Assembly: GCF_900048895.1 (NCBI RefSeq)
Contig: NZ_LT160632.1
Coordinates: 1-51,514 of the forward strand
Direction of reading: 5' to 3'
Length of the DNA stretch: 51,514 nt
DNA from: Neglectibacter timonensis
GTDB taxonomy: Bacteria > Bacillota > Clostridia > Oscillospirales > Acutalibacteraceae
A program made the translations under genes and the position numbers. The notes beneath the pieces are model-generated. The model saw only the letters and a list, made by a program, of their open reading frames with translations, was not told where the DNA came from and did no database searches. Positions 1-7,438 of this stretch are shown here, piece by piece. Within the stretch, counting starts at the first letter, position 1, and every line of letters begins with the position of its first letter.

Positions 1-333
1 GCCCGGAGCCTGGGCCTGCCGGTGCGGCGGGTCCGGCTGATCCTTCTGGCGCTGGCCGCCGCGCTGGCGGGGGCGGCGGTGAGCTTTGCGGGCCTGCTGG
101 GCTTTGTGGGGCTGATCGTCCCCCACATGGTGCGGCGGCTGGTGGGCGGCGAGGGCAGAAGCCTGCTGCCGGGCTGCGCTCTGGGCGGCGCGGCCCTTCT
201 CACCCTGTGCGACATCGCCGCCCGCACCCTGTTCGCCCCCTACGAGCTGCCGGTGGGCATCGTCCTCTCCCTGGTGGGCGGCCCCTTCTTCCTCTGGCTG
301 CTGTTCCGCAAAAAGGGGGTGATCCACCCGTGA
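1..333 (+). CDS. FecCD-family ABC transporter permease, C-terminal part
   Basis: The reading frame is open from the first base of the window, so the gene starts upstream and only the last 110 residues are visible. The segment has the family hallmark GFVGLIVPHMVRRLVG, followed by two more hydrophobic helices and a basic tail, as in the permeases of iron-siderophore, haem and vitamin B12 importers. It sits in the inner membrane-type position of a binding-protein-dependent importer and would pair with the ATPase encoded immediately downstream. Its TGA stop overlaps the GTG start of that ATPase. The linked siroheme/corrin precursor genes make iron, haem or corrinoid plausible cargoes, but the substrate cannot be read from this fragment. 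Confidence 0.9.
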   Translation, partial: ARSLGLPVRRVRLILLALAAALAGAAVSFAGLLGFVGLIVPHMVRRLVGGEGRSLLPGCALGGAALLTLCDIAARTLFAPYELPVGIVLSLVGGPFFLWLLFRKKGVIHP

Positions 334-1115
334 TTGAGCTGCGCCATCTCAGCGCGGGCTACCGCGGGACGCCCGTCCTGGAGGACGTCACCCTTACTTT
401 CCCCACCGGCTGCGTCACCGTCCTGCTGGGCCCCAACGGCTGCGGGAAGACCACGCTGCTGAAGACCGCCCTGGGGCTGCTGCCCCCCCTCTCCGGCGAA
501 GTTCTTTACGGGGGAGTCCCCCTGTCCTCCCTCTCCCCGGCCCAGGCGGCCCGGCAGGCCGCCTATATGGCCCAAAGCCGCAACATCCCCACCATCACGG
601 CCCGGCGCATGGTCCTCCACGGCCGCTTTCCTTACCTTTCCTTTCCCCGGCGTTACCGGAAAGAGGATTTTGAGGCCGCGGACCGGGCCCTGTCGGCTGC
701 CGACGCTCTGGCGCTTGCGGAGCGCCCCATGCAGGAGCTCAGCGGCGGCCAGCGGCAGAAGGTCTATCTGGCTATGGCCCTGGCCCAGGAGACCGAAAGC
801 GTCTTCATGGACGAGCCCACCACCTGGCTGGACGTGCGCCACCAGCTGGAGGTGATGCGCACCGCCCGCGCCCTGGCCGAAAACGGCAGGGCCGTGGTGC
901 TGGTGAGCCACAACCTCTGCCAGTCCCTGCGGGTTGCCGGACGGGTGGCCCTGCTGGCGGAGGGGCGGCTGCAGCAGCTTTCCGCCCCGGAGGCGCTCTA
1001 TGAAAGCGGCGCGCTGGACCGGGCCTTCGGGGTCCGGGTCCGGCGGGTGGAGACGGAGGGCGGCTGGCAGTATTACTGCGAGGAGCCGCCGGAAGGCGGC
1101 GTACACAACGGCTGA
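330..1115 (+). CDS. Iron/corrinoid-type ABC transporter ATP-binding protein
   Basis: This 261-residue protein energises the importer whose permease precedes it. Walker A is GPNGCGKTT at residues 34-42, the ABC signature is LSGGQRQK, Walker B is VFMDEPT, and a switch histidine follows in VLVSHN. The D-loop region reads TTWLD where FecE/BtuD homologues usually have TSHLD or TTYLD. I chose the GTG at 330 because it overlaps the permease stop (GTGA) and gives the normal N-terminus for the family; the frame is open further upstream but that part is a shadow of the permease. Length is normal for FecE/FepC/BtuD. Membership in an operon with tetrapyrrole genes suggests an iron, haem or cobalamin-type ligand; this is inference. 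Confidence 0.92.
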   Translation: MIELRHLSAGYRGTPVLEDVTLTFPTGCVTVLLGPNGCGKTTLLKTALGLLPPLSGEVLYGGVPLSSLSPAQAARQAAYMAQSRNIPTITARRMVLHGRFPYLSFPRRYRKEDFEAADRALSAADALALAERPMQELSGGQRQKVYLAMALAQETESVFMDEPTTWLDVRHQLEVMRTARALAENGRAVVLVSHNLCQSLRVAGRVALLAEGRLQQLSAPEALYESGALDRAFGVRVRRVETEGGWQYYCEEPPEGGVHNG

Positions 1116-1164
1116 CGGAAGCGGGAAAGGGAAAAGCGTTCTCCCGCCCGGAAAGGAACTGGCT

Positions 1165-1851
1165 ATGGCATATTTCCCTCTGTTTATTGAATTGGAGGCC
1201 GCCCCCTGCCTGGTGGTGGGCGGCGGCCCCGTGGCCCTGCGCAAGGTGCAGAAGCTGCTGCCCTACGGCCCGAAGCTCAAGGCAGTGGCCCCGGACTTCC
1301 TGCCCGCGTTCCGCCGCCTGGAAAAGGAGGCGGGGCTGGAACTGCACTGCCGGGAATTCCGGCCGGACGACCTGGCAGGCAGCACGCTGGTCATCGCCGC
1401 CGCAGGCGACAGGGCGGTGAACCGCAGAATCGCCGCCCTGTGCAGGGCGGCCGGCATCCCGGTAAACGCGGTGGACGACAAGGAGGCCTGCACCTTCCTG
1501 TTCCCCGCCCTGGTGCGCAGGGGGCCGCTCTCCATCGGCATCTCTACCGGCGGGGCCAGCCCCAGCGCCGCCGTCTTTGTCAAGGAGCGGGTGGAGGCCT
1601 GCCTGCCCGTCCCCCGGGATACGGACGGGGCGGACGGCTTCGGGGAAATCCTTGCCTATCTCGCCTCCCTGCGTCCCCGGGTCAAGGGGGAAATCGGGGA
1701 AGAAAGCCTGCGGGCGGCCCTGTTTTCCGCGCTGTTTGACGCCTGCCTGGAGCGGGGCCGCCCCCTGACGGAGGAGGAGTACGCCGCCCTCATGGGGCAG
1801 GTTTGTTCCAGGGGCTGCGCCCCATTGATCGGAAAGGAGAGGGAAGGATGA
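1165..1851 (+). CDS. Precorrin-2 dehydrogenase / sirohydrochlorin ferrochelatase-like
   Basis: The 228-residue product matches the N-terminal (Met8p-like) module of CysG, which oxidises precorrin-2 to sirohydrochlorin with NAD+ on the way to siroheme or cobalamin. The NAD site VVGGGPVALRK lies at residues 17-27, the conserved NAVDD segment (catalytic Asp) follows near residue 105, and the GISTGGASP loop is present. The ATG at 1165 has GGAAAGGA upstream and begins the protein with the typical YFPLFIELE strand. The gene follows the ATPase gene by 49 nt, and its stop overlaps the next start (ATGA), so translation of the two tetrapyrrole genes is coupled. Assignment of the chelatase activity is by family only. 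Confidence 0.92.
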   Translation: MAYFPLFIELEAAPCLVVGGGPVALRKVQKLLPYGPKLKAVAPDFLPAFRRLEKEAGLELHCREFRPDDLAGSTLVIAAAGDRAVNRRIAALCRAAGIPVNAVDDKEACTFLFPALVRRGPLSIGISTGGASPSAAVFVKERVEACLPVPRDTDGADGFGEILAYLASLRPRVKGEIGEESLRAALFSALFDACLERGRPLTEEEYAALMGQVCSRGCAPLIGKEREG

Positions 1852-3350
1852 AAGAAACCGGCTGTGTCTATCTGGTTGGCGCGGGCTGCGGCAGCGCGGA
1901 TCTCATCACCGTCAGGGGCCTGCGCCTGCTGCAAAGCTGCGGCGCCGTGGTCTACGACGCGCTCATCGACCCCGCCCTGCTGGAGGAGGCCCCCCTGGCG
2001 GAGCGGTACCCCGCGGGCAAGCGCAGCGGCAGTCATTCCATGCCCCAGGAGGAGATCAGCGCCCTGCTGGTGCGGCTGGCCCGGGAGGGGAAAACCGTGG
2101 TGCGGCTCAAGGGCGGGGACCCCTTTGTCTTCGGCCGGGGCGGCGAGGAAATTCTGGCCCTGCAGGAGGCGGGGATCCCCTTTGAGGAGGTGCCCGGCAT
2201 CTCCTCCGCCGTGGCCATTCCCGCCGAGGCGGGAATCCCCGTGACCCACCGGGAGCTGAGCAGGAGCTTCCACGTCATCACCGGCCGCACAGCGGCAGGG
2301 GGGGAGCTCCTGCCCGAATCCCTGCAGGCCCTGGCCGCCCTCCAGGGCACGCTGGTGTTTTTGATGGGCCTGGGCGGTTTGGAGCGGATCGCCGCCGGGC
2401 TGATCGCCGCGGGAAAGTCCCCGCAGACCCCTGCCGCCGTGGTTTCCGGAGGCAATTCTCCCAGCCCCGCCAACCTGCGCGGCACGCTGGAAACCATTGC
2501 GGAACAGGCCCGCGCCGCCGCCGTACAGGCTCCCGCGGTCATTGTGGTGGGGGAAACCGCTGCCCTTCATCTGGAATCCGGCATTTCCCGGCCTCTCCGG
2601 GGCGTGAGCGTGGGCCTGACGGGAACCCCGGCCTTTGCCGCCAAATTGGCAGACAGTCTGCGGCCCCTGGGGGCCCGGACCTTCCCCCTGCTCACGGCCC
2701 GCATCCAACCGCTGCCCCTGGAATTTGACCTGTCCCGTCTGGGGGACGGCGCCGGAAGGTGGATCGTCCTGACCAGCGCCAACGGGGTTTCCTGTTTCTT
2801 TGACCTGCTGAACCGGGAAAAAATCGACCTGCGCTCCCTGAAGGGCTGCAAATTTGCCGTCATCGGGCAGGCCACCGGGGAGGCCCTGGCCCGGTACGGC
2901 GTCTTTGCGGACCTTTGCCCAGGCTGCGCCACAGGGGAGGATTTGGCCGCGGCCCTCTGTGCCGCCGTCCGTCCCCCGGAAACGGCGCTGCTGTTCCGGG
3001 CGGCTGGGAGCAGTCCCGCCCTGGGGAAAGCGCTGGAGGGGAGCCGCATCCCCGTGGAGGAGCATTCCCTCTATGAAACCGTCTACGTTCCCTGCGAACC
3101 CCAGGAACAGCCGGACTACCTGACCTTTGCCAGCGCGGGGAGCGTGCGGGCCTATTTCCGCGCCTTCGGCGCGCCGCCGGAAAGCTGCACCTGCGTCTGC
3201 ATCGGCCCGGTGACCGCCGCCGCCCTGCAGGAGCGCACCCCGGCCCCCTTCCTCACGGCCCCGGACATCTCCGCCGCATCCATAGCCTCCGCCATCCTGC
3301 ACCACAAAACTTCCGCTTTCTTTCGCAGAAAGCGAGGCCATGAACTCTGA
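1848..3350 (+). CDS. cobA-hemD: Uroporphyrinogen-III C-methyltransferase / uroporphyrinogen-III synthase fusion
   Basis: A 500-residue fusion of two consecutive tetrapyrrole enzymes. Residues 1 to about 245 are the SAM-dependent methyltransferase that makes precorrin-2, with VGAGCGSADLIT at the N-terminus, GGDPFVFGRGGEE and GIPVTHRE. From about residue 255 the chain is a HemD-type synthase (LTGTPAFAAKLADSL, WIVLTSANGV, FAVIGQATGEAL, TFASAGSVRAYF, CIGPVTAAAL), which closes and inverts ring D. Such fusions are common in Clostridia. ATG 1848 overlaps the upstream stop and follows GGAAAGGAGAGGG. The last dozen codons run into a dispersed repeat (a copy of its TTTCTTTCGCAGAAAGC core is at about 17800), so the basic C-terminal tail was probably acquired when the repeat inserted. 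Confidence 0.93.
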   Translation: MKETGCVYLVGAGCGSADLITVRGLRLLQSCGAVVYDALIDPALLEEAPLAERYPAGKRSGSHSMPQEEISALLVRLAREGKTVVRLKGGDPFVFGRGGEEILALQEAGIPFEEVPGISSAVAIPAEAGIPVTHRELSRSFHVITGRTAAGGELLPESLQALAALQGTLVFLMGLGGLERIAAGLIAAGKSPQTPAAVVSGGNSPSPANLRGTLETIAEQARAAAVQAPAVIVVGETAALHLESGISRPLRGVSVGLTGTPAFAAKLADSLRPLGARTFPLLTARIQPLPLEFDLSRLGDGAGRWIVLTSANGVSCFFDLLNREKIDLRSLKGCKFAVIGQATGEALARYGVFADLCPGCATGEDLAAALCAAVRPPETALLFRAAGSSPALGKALEGSRIPVEEHSLYETVYVPCEPQEQPDYLTFASAGSVRAYFRAFGAPPESCTCVCIGPVTAAALQERTPAPFLTAPDISAASIASAILHHKTSAFFRRKRGHEL

Positions 3351-3820
3351 GTTTTATCCCCCAAGCTGTCTTTTTTCCTCCGGCCGGGGGGAAAAAAGGC
3401 GGCCTCATTTTATTCGGTCATCTTCTTGCCACCTTATCAGCCGCCTTTGGTCTTGGTCGGTGCTGGGCGCATGCCACTGGCATGCAGCGCCCTTAGCCTT
3501 CCCCTTGAGGGGAGAGGTGGAACAGATTCCTGCGGAATATGCTGGCTGTGCCGTGACGGATGAGGTGGAAAGCTCCCCGCTTACACCGCAGCGGCAGAGT
3601 ACGGGCGGAAGATGGCCGAGCGGAGGCGAGGCTTATCTTCTTGACACCTCATCAGTCACCTTTGGTGACAGCTTCCCCTCAAGGGGAAGCCTTGGGCTGG
3701 GCGAAAACCCGGCAGCAGCCGGGGCCGCGGGAGCAAACCCGAAAATTTAGGAGACGAGCGCAGAATATCTCCTTACGCGGCGCTGCCGCTGTCTGTGGAA
3801 AAAACAAGGAAAGCATCCTA
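3351..3820. repeat. Non-coding spacer with dispersed MITE-like repeat
   Basis: This stretch has no credible gene. Positions 3497-3693 are one copy of a repeat family that recurs four more times in the window. The ends are a palindromic block, CTTCCCCTTGAGGGG on the left and its inverse on the right; inside lie GATGAGGTGG and its inverse CCACCTCATC, and a GTCACC-TTT-GGTGAC hairpin. An additional segment at about 3608-3642 matches, in inverse, part of the sequence inserted in giant gene B near 48985-49010. No open frame or transposase is present, so mobilisation, if any, would be in trans. Confidence 0.75.
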
Positions 3821-3830
3821 ATTGGAAACG

Positions 3831-3863
3831 AACCACCCACCCTTGGCGGCGGGTGGTTTTCTT
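3831..3863 (+). terminator. Intrinsic terminator
   Basis: ACCACCC and GGGTGGT form a 7-bp stem with extra internal pairing, followed by TTTTCTT. It is the first convincing terminator after the cobA-hemD gene, almost 500 nt downstream of its stop. Confidence 0.6.
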
Positions 3864-3919
3864 ATTGCCTGCAAACCGAATACAGCTGTTATTCTGAAAG
3901 AAATTGAAGATGGAAAAAC

Positions 3920-3962
3920 ACCCTTGAATTTGGCTATGGATAGCCGGATTCAAGGGCGTTTT
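3920..3962 (-). terminator. Bidirectional-looking terminator after the first double-XRE gene
   Basis: CCCTTGAAT pairs with ATTCAAGGG and a second inner stem (GGCTAT/ATAGCC) closes the loop. On the minus strand it is followed by GTGTTTTTCC and lies directly after the stop at 3967. Confidence 0.7.
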
Positions 3963-3966
3963 CGCT

Positions 3967-4518
3967 TTATGCTAATTCCTTCAGGGCTTTCACAACTACT
4001 TTTATGGTTTCCAAAGCAACAACTCGTTTGTATCCATCCAGATCGGCAACCTCGCTTTGGAGGAAAGACGCCTTAATGGGAGTTGCCGATATTAGACTAT
4101 CACATAATGCGGCATCGGCAGACATTTCAAGTTCATTTAGGATGTGAACGACTAAATCGAAACTTGGAATTTTAGTCCCGCTTTCTACTAAATTCAAATA
4201 AGAGGGAGTAATTTCCAGCTGTTTAGCAAAATCAGCTTGCTTAATACCCTTTTCAATACGGTAATCACGGATTCGTTTTCCAAATTGAAGTAAGGAAAGA
4301 GAAAGCCCATCAGACTGCTTCTGCATATCGGGGCTATTACCTATCAAATAGTCAACGGTTACTCCAAAAAAATTGGAAATAGCGATAAGCATATCTATGC
4401 CGGGTTCCTGATCCGTTTCATATGCCGATACTCTCCGGGAAGAAATACCGAGGGCCGCGCCCAGCTCTTTCTGTGTAAGATTAAATTGTTCTCGCAGTTC
4501 ACGTAATCTTTTTACCAA
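3967..4518 (-). CDS. Double-XRE regulator, paralogue 1
   Basis: A 183-residue cytoplasmic protein with two Cro/CI-type helix-turn-helix domains. The first (residues about 1-60) reads LRELREQFNLTQKELGAALGIS and ends with the FFGVTVDYLIG helix typical of phage-like repressors; the second (about 80-135) reads FGKRIRDYRIEKGIKQADFAKQLEITPSYLNLVESG. A short helical end (residues about 150-183) is shared with four neighbours. I place the start at TTG 4518 because AGGGAGG stands 8 nt upstream; the in-frame ATG at 4596 has no ribosome site and lies upstream of a good promoter. It is the last of five tandem paralogues. The DNA target is unknown. Confidence 0.85.
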   Translation of the reverse strand: MVKRLRELREQFNLTQKELGAALGISSRRVSAYETDQEPGIDMLIAISNFFGVTVDYLIGNSPDMQKQSDGLSLSLLQFGKRIRDYRIEKGIKQADFAKQLEITPSYLNLVESGTKIPSFDLVVHILNELEMSADAALCDSLISATPIKASFLQSEVADLDGYKRVVALETIKVVVKALKELA

Positions 4519-4549
4519 TTTGGTATCCTCCCTAAGATTCGATAAGATC

Positions 4550-4577
4550 AGTATACCATTACGCAAGTGCAAATCAA
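4550..4577 (-). promoter_or_regulatory. Promoter of double-XRE paralogue 1
   Basis: On the minus strand TTGATT (4577-4572) and TATACT (4555-4550) are separated by 16 nt. It sits about 30 nt upstream of the chosen TTG start and inside the longer possible reading frame, which supports the shorter protein. Confidence 0.6.
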
Positions 4578-4652
4578 GGATGGATTTTGATTTCAAAAAA
4601 CAGTTAGAAGTTCCTTAAAACCAATTCTGCGCATTTATTATCGCTAGTAATG

Positions 4653-4700
4653 TGGAATTGGAGCAAGGCGCTTTCTATTTTGCACCTTGCTCCAATTCCA
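4653..4700. other. Long hairpin between paralogues 1 and 2
   Basis: A perfect 16-bp inverted repeat (TGGAATTGGAGCAAGG and its complement) with a 16-nt loop. No T-run follows on either strand in the right place, so it is not an ordinary terminator. No gene was found in 4597-4810. Confidence 0.7.
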
Positions 4701-4773
4701 AAAAAGTATCAAAAAGGCTTTCTATTGCATCTAGGAGCAGTCGTTGGTGCGTTGGATTCAATTCATCCATTTT

Positions 4774-4797
4774 TAAAAAGGGAAATTCCCTTTTTGA
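4774..4797 (-). terminator. Terminator of double-XRE paralogue 2
   Basis: AAAAAGGGA and TCCCTTTTT form a 9-bp stem with a 3-nt loop 14 nt after the stop at 4811; on the minus strand the stem runs into TTTTTAAAAA. Confidence 0.7.
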
Positions 4798-4810
4798 TTT
4801 GCAAGAAATG

Positions 4811-5398
4811 TTACCTTGTTTCGTTCTCGTCAGGTAAATTGACATCGGCTGATTTTAAAACTTCCACGGTTTTCAATAGTAAGTCTAAAGCAAGTCTTTG
4901 TTTAAAAAGCGGGAGTGAAGAGACGGCACACTGCACAAAGGTCGCTTGCCGAGGGATCGCGCCATTAAGTACGTCCCGGAGGATATCATCTGCAGGTGCG
5001 TCTAAAATATTGAGCATACGAATAAATGTTTCCATTTTAGGAAGCTTTTTTCCGTGCTCTATAAGGGAAATATACGCGGGCGTAACGCCTAGTGCTTTTG
5101 CAAACTGAGCTTTGGTCATTTTTTTCAAATTCCGATATTTTTCGATCTGAGAACCTATGCTATCAGTGTTTATAGGTACAACTGCTTTCGGTGTTTGTGT
5201 GATATCTTCGTTTAATAAGCGATTGATAGCAATACCGAAAAATTCAGACAAGGCGAACAGGGTTTCGATGTCCGGTTTAACCGTACCATGTTCATAGGTG
5301 TAAATTCGACGAATGGTCAACCCAGTAAATTCCGCCAACTGTTTTTGTGTAAGATTGCAGGCATTGCGCAAAGCTTTCAAATTATTAGCTAATAACAT
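4811..5398 (-). CDS. Double-XRE regulator, paralogue 2
   Basis: A 195-residue member of the same family. Domain 1 is NLKALRNACNLTQKQLAEFTGLTIRRIYTYEHG; domain 2 is IEKYRNLKKMTKAQFAKALGVTPAYISLIEHGKKLPK, and the C-terminal helices include LALDLLLKTVEVLKS. ATG 5398 gives an N-terminus aligned with its neighbours; a GTG at 5422 is in frame but has no ribosome site. A promoter with TTGACA-17-TAAATT stands upstream. It has its own terminator, so this paralogue is probably transcribed separately rather than only from a shared operon. The two HTH domains in one chain suggest recognition of asymmetric or bipartite DNA sites, which is inference. Confidence 0.85.
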   Translation of the reverse strand: MLLANNLKALRNACNLTQKQLAEFTGLTIRRIYTYEHGTVKPDIETLFALSEFFGIAINRLLNEDITQTPKAVVPINTDSIGSQIEKYRNLKKMTKAQFAKALGVTPAYISLIEHGKKLPKMETFIRMLNILDAPADDILRDVLNGAIPRQATFVQCAVSSLPLFKQRLALDLLLKTVEVLKSADVNLPDENETR

Positions 5399-5423
5399 AT
5401 TTCCCAAAATGACGCACTCCACG

Positions 5424-5452
5424 AAAATAATTTATTGAAATGACAATGGGGT
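5424..5452 (-). promoter_or_regulatory. Promoter and shared upstream element of paralogue 2
   Basis: On the minus strand TTGACA, a 17-nt spacer and TAAATT form a good promoter about 30 nt before ATG 5398. The spacer and -10 contain the inverse of ATTGAAATGAC (5434-5444), a block repeated before paralogue 3 with 19 of 20 flanking bases the same, so it is also a candidate operator. Confidence 0.6.
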
Positions 5453-5493
5453 GTCAATGCGCTGTCTGTCACAAATCATCCAAATAGCAGTGG

Positions 5494-6063
5494 CTATTGA
5501 CCTGCTTTCTCAATTTCAGCCAATGTCCTGAAAACAGATTCAATCGTGTCGAGCATAATCCTTTGGTTTGTGGGACGAAGTGAAGGAATAAGCGTCTCCA
5601 AATATCGTGCCCTTGTCGTATGTGCGGCGACCAGATTATCGGCAAGTGCGAAATCAGCTGACATCCCCAATGCGTTCATAAGTTCAATAGCTGTATCGAA
5701 TTTCGGTATTCTAAATCCCTTTTCTATAGCGCTAAGATATTGCACACTTATATGGGCACGGTCTGCTATAGTTTTTGGGGGAATAGCTTTTTCCTCCCTG
5801 AACCGACGAATCCGATCCCCAAATTTTGCCAAAGATAAGCTATAGCCATCTGCGTCGGTAACGGAGGGGCTTTGCCGATCCATTAAATCATCAAGGCTGA
5901 TTTCATAAAAGTCTGCAAGATCAGCAAGTGTATACAAATCCGGCTCGGCTTCACCGGACTCATAACTGGAAATCCGTCTTATAGTGAGATTTAAAGCAGT
6001 AGCAACATCGTCTTGCGTTAAGTGACGCGACAGGCGATAAGACTTTAGTTTATCACCGAGCAT
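5494..6063 (-). CDS. Double-XRE regulator, paralogue 3
   Basis: A 189-residue double-HTH protein. Domain 1 is LKSYRLSRHLTQDDVATALNLTIRRISSYESG followed by FYEISLDDLM; domain 2 is FGDRIRRFREEKAIPPKTIADRAHISVQYLSAIEKG; the end carries RPTNQRIMLDTIES, a signature it shares with paralogue 5 more than with 1, 2 and 4. ATG 6063 is chosen because it aligns with the family; a TTG at 6102 would add 13 residues and overlap the upstream palindrome. A GGAAAGG lies 12 nt before ATG, which is rather far. Confidence 0.83.
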   Translation of the reverse strand: MLGDKLKSYRLSRHLTQDDVATALNLTIRRISSYESGEAEPDLYTLADLADFYEISLDDLMDRQSPSVTDADGYSLSLAKFGDRIRRFREEKAIPPKTIADRAHISVQYLSAIEKGFRIPKFDTAIELMNALGMSADFALADNLVAAHTTRARYLETLIPSLRPTNQRIMLDTIESVFRTLAEIEKAGQ

Positions 6064-6107
6064 TGACTTCACGACCCTTTCCTGAAGATGATGTAACCAC
6101 AAAAATA

Positions 6108-6135
6108 ATATATTGAAATGACCATTTCAATATAT
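6108..6135. promoter_or_regulatory. Perfect palindrome, probable operator between paralogues 3 and 4
   Basis: ATATATTGAAATG (6108-6120) and its exact complement (6123-6135) are separated by 2 bp. It lies between the stop of paralogue 4 (6144) and the start of paralogue 3, where a regulator site for the latter would be. The half-site TTGAAA recurs in the operator at 7851-7890. Confidence 0.7.
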
Positions 6136-6143
6136 ATCCAACG

Positions 6144-6692
6144 CTATAATGTTTTTAAAATCGCTTCAATAAGATTAAGTGCTTGGGCCCTTTTTTCTAC
6201 TGGCAAAGAAAAAACGCGATCCTGCAGCAAGGCCGATTTGATTGGGGCACTTGCCGTCAAAACATCCATAAAAGCATAATCAGCAGAAGCACCCAAGGCA
6301 TTTAGAATGCGAATTGCGGTCTCCAATTTGGGGCTACGTCCATTTTCGATTGCCCCTAAATAAGTACATGTAATCCCAGCCGCCTCTGCGATATCTTTCT
6401 TTTCGAGGTTGTGATTGATACGGAACTGCTGTATTCTTTCTCCGAATCGAGAGATATTAAGTGGTTCCGCTAATTCATCATACGGCTGTGTGTCGGGATT
6501 TGACCGTCCTAACAGGAAATCCACTGATACATTAAAAACATCGGCAAAGGCAATGAGCAAATCTATGTCAGGATTCACACCTTCCCGTTCGTAGGAAAAA
6601 ATCATACGAACCGTCACACCGCGCCCAATAATTTTGCACAGTTGCATTCTGCTCCAACCTTTACCGTTTCGCAACGCTTCCAAGTTTGTCAC
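6144..6692 (-). CDS. Double-XRE regulator, paralogue 4
   Basis: A 182-residue double-HTH protein (LEALRNGKGWSRMQLCKIIGRGVTVRMIFSYEREG; then FGERIQQFRINHNLEKKDIAEAAGITCTYLGAIENG). The first recognition helix region is the most divergent of the five. GTG 6692 is favoured because GAGG lies 9 nt upstream; TTG 6707 is in frame but would leave only 3 nt after the upstream stop. The gene follows paralogue 5 by 18 nt and must be co-transcribed with it. The end reads APIKSALLQDRVFSLPVEKRAQALNLIEAILKTL-like, close to paralogue 1. Confidence 0.83.
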   Translation of the reverse strand: MTNLEALRNGKGWSRMQLCKIIGRGVTVRMIFSYEREGVNPDIDLLIAFADVFNVSVDFLLGRSNPDTQPYDELAEPLNISRFGERIQQFRINHNLEKKDIAEAAGITCTYLGAIENGRSPKLETAIRILNALGASADYAFMDVLTASAPIKSALLQDRVFSLPVEKRAQALNLIEAILKTL

Positions 6693-6710
6693 TTTAGGAT
6701 ACCTCAAATG

Positions 6711-7310
6711 TCAATCTGATGCTTTCTTGATACCTTGATCTTCTTCCAGCTTTTCTATCATGCTCTCAATCATGTCAAGCATAAACTTCTGTTTTTCAGG
6801 GCGTAAAGCAGCCATTCTGATTTCCAAATAATGGCTTCGTACAGTGTAGCCTGATACTAAAGAATCCATAAAAGCTGCATCAGCTGAAGCACCAAGGGCA
6901 TTCAAAATCTTAATTGCTGTTTCTAGCTTAGGAATTTTTTTGCCAGCTTCAATCAGCAAAAGGTATGTTTGAGATATACCGATTTCCAAAGATAATTCCT
7001 TAGCTGAAATGTTTTTTTCTGTTCGACACTGACGGACCCTTTTCCCAAAAGCCCATAGACACAAATCAGAATCTTCCGGCTTGGGGAACACTGTTGTCTC
7101 CCTGCCTATCAGATAGTCTACTGTAACCCCAAAAAAGTGTGCAAGTTTATCCAAAGTTTCTATATCCGGTTCAGCTTTTCCTGTCTCATAAACAGAGATG
7201 CGTTTCGGATCAAATTCTTCGTTATCATAGGCTCCAAGGGCTTCAGCTAGAGCTCTTTGGCTAAGGTTATGCTGTTCCCGTAAGTGACGAAGCCTGTTTA
7301 AGTTCGCCAA
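6711..7310 (-). CDS. Double-XRE regulator, paralogue 5
   Basis: A 199-residue member of the array. Domain 1 is LRHLREQHNLSQRALAEALG with an unusual insertion (YDNEEFDPKR) before the recognition helix, then FFGVTVDYLIG; domain 2 is FGKRVRQCRTEKNISAKELSLEIGISQTYLLLIEAG; the end has RPEKQKFMLDMIES as in paralogue 3. TTG 7310 has AAAGGGG 8 nt upstream and aligns with the LANN start of paralogue 2; GTG 7316 is the alternative. It is the first gene of the 5-4 pair. Confidence 0.83.
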   Translation of the reverse strand: MANLNRLRHLREQHNLSQRALAEALGAYDNEEFDPKRISVYETGKAEPDIETLDKLAHFFGVTVDYLIGRETTVFPKPEDSDLCLWAFGKRVRQCRTEKNISAKELSLEIGISQTYLLLIEAGKKIPKLETAIKILNALGASADAAFMDSLVSGYTVRSHYLEIRMAALRPEKQKFMLDMIESMIEKLEEDQGIKKASD

Positions 7311-7316
7311 GGCCAC

Positions 7317-7438
7317 CGCCCCTTTGCATTTTAAGGTATAAATCGTACAACTAAGTATATATCACAAGACAAAAAACAGGAATCTTTTAAAATGTCGAAA
7401 CATTTGCATTGACGAGACAAAAAATAGGATATATTATA
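7317..7438 (-). promoter_or_regulatory. Upstream region of paralogue 5 with a 16-bp direct repeat
   Basis: An AT-rich spacer without a gene. AAGACAAAAAACAGGA (7366-7381) and GAGACAAAAAATAGGA (7414-7429) are direct repeats 48 bp apart, a spacing close to four to five helical turns. Possible -10 boxes (TATACT, TATACC) lie at 7338-7360 on the minus strand but I cannot assign one promoter securely. Confidence 0.45.

Noticed and set aside
1656-3341. Minus-strand open frame of 561 codons
   Set aside because: It lies opposite the cobA-hemD fusion, which has clear catalytic motifs; the antisense product is Gly/Gln/Arg-rich, typical of a shadow in GC-rich DNA.
3368-3399. Terminator right after cobA-hemD
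   Set aside because: The inverted repeat has its T-run before and its A-run after the G-C core on both strands, so it does not give the stem-then-U order of an intrinsic terminator.
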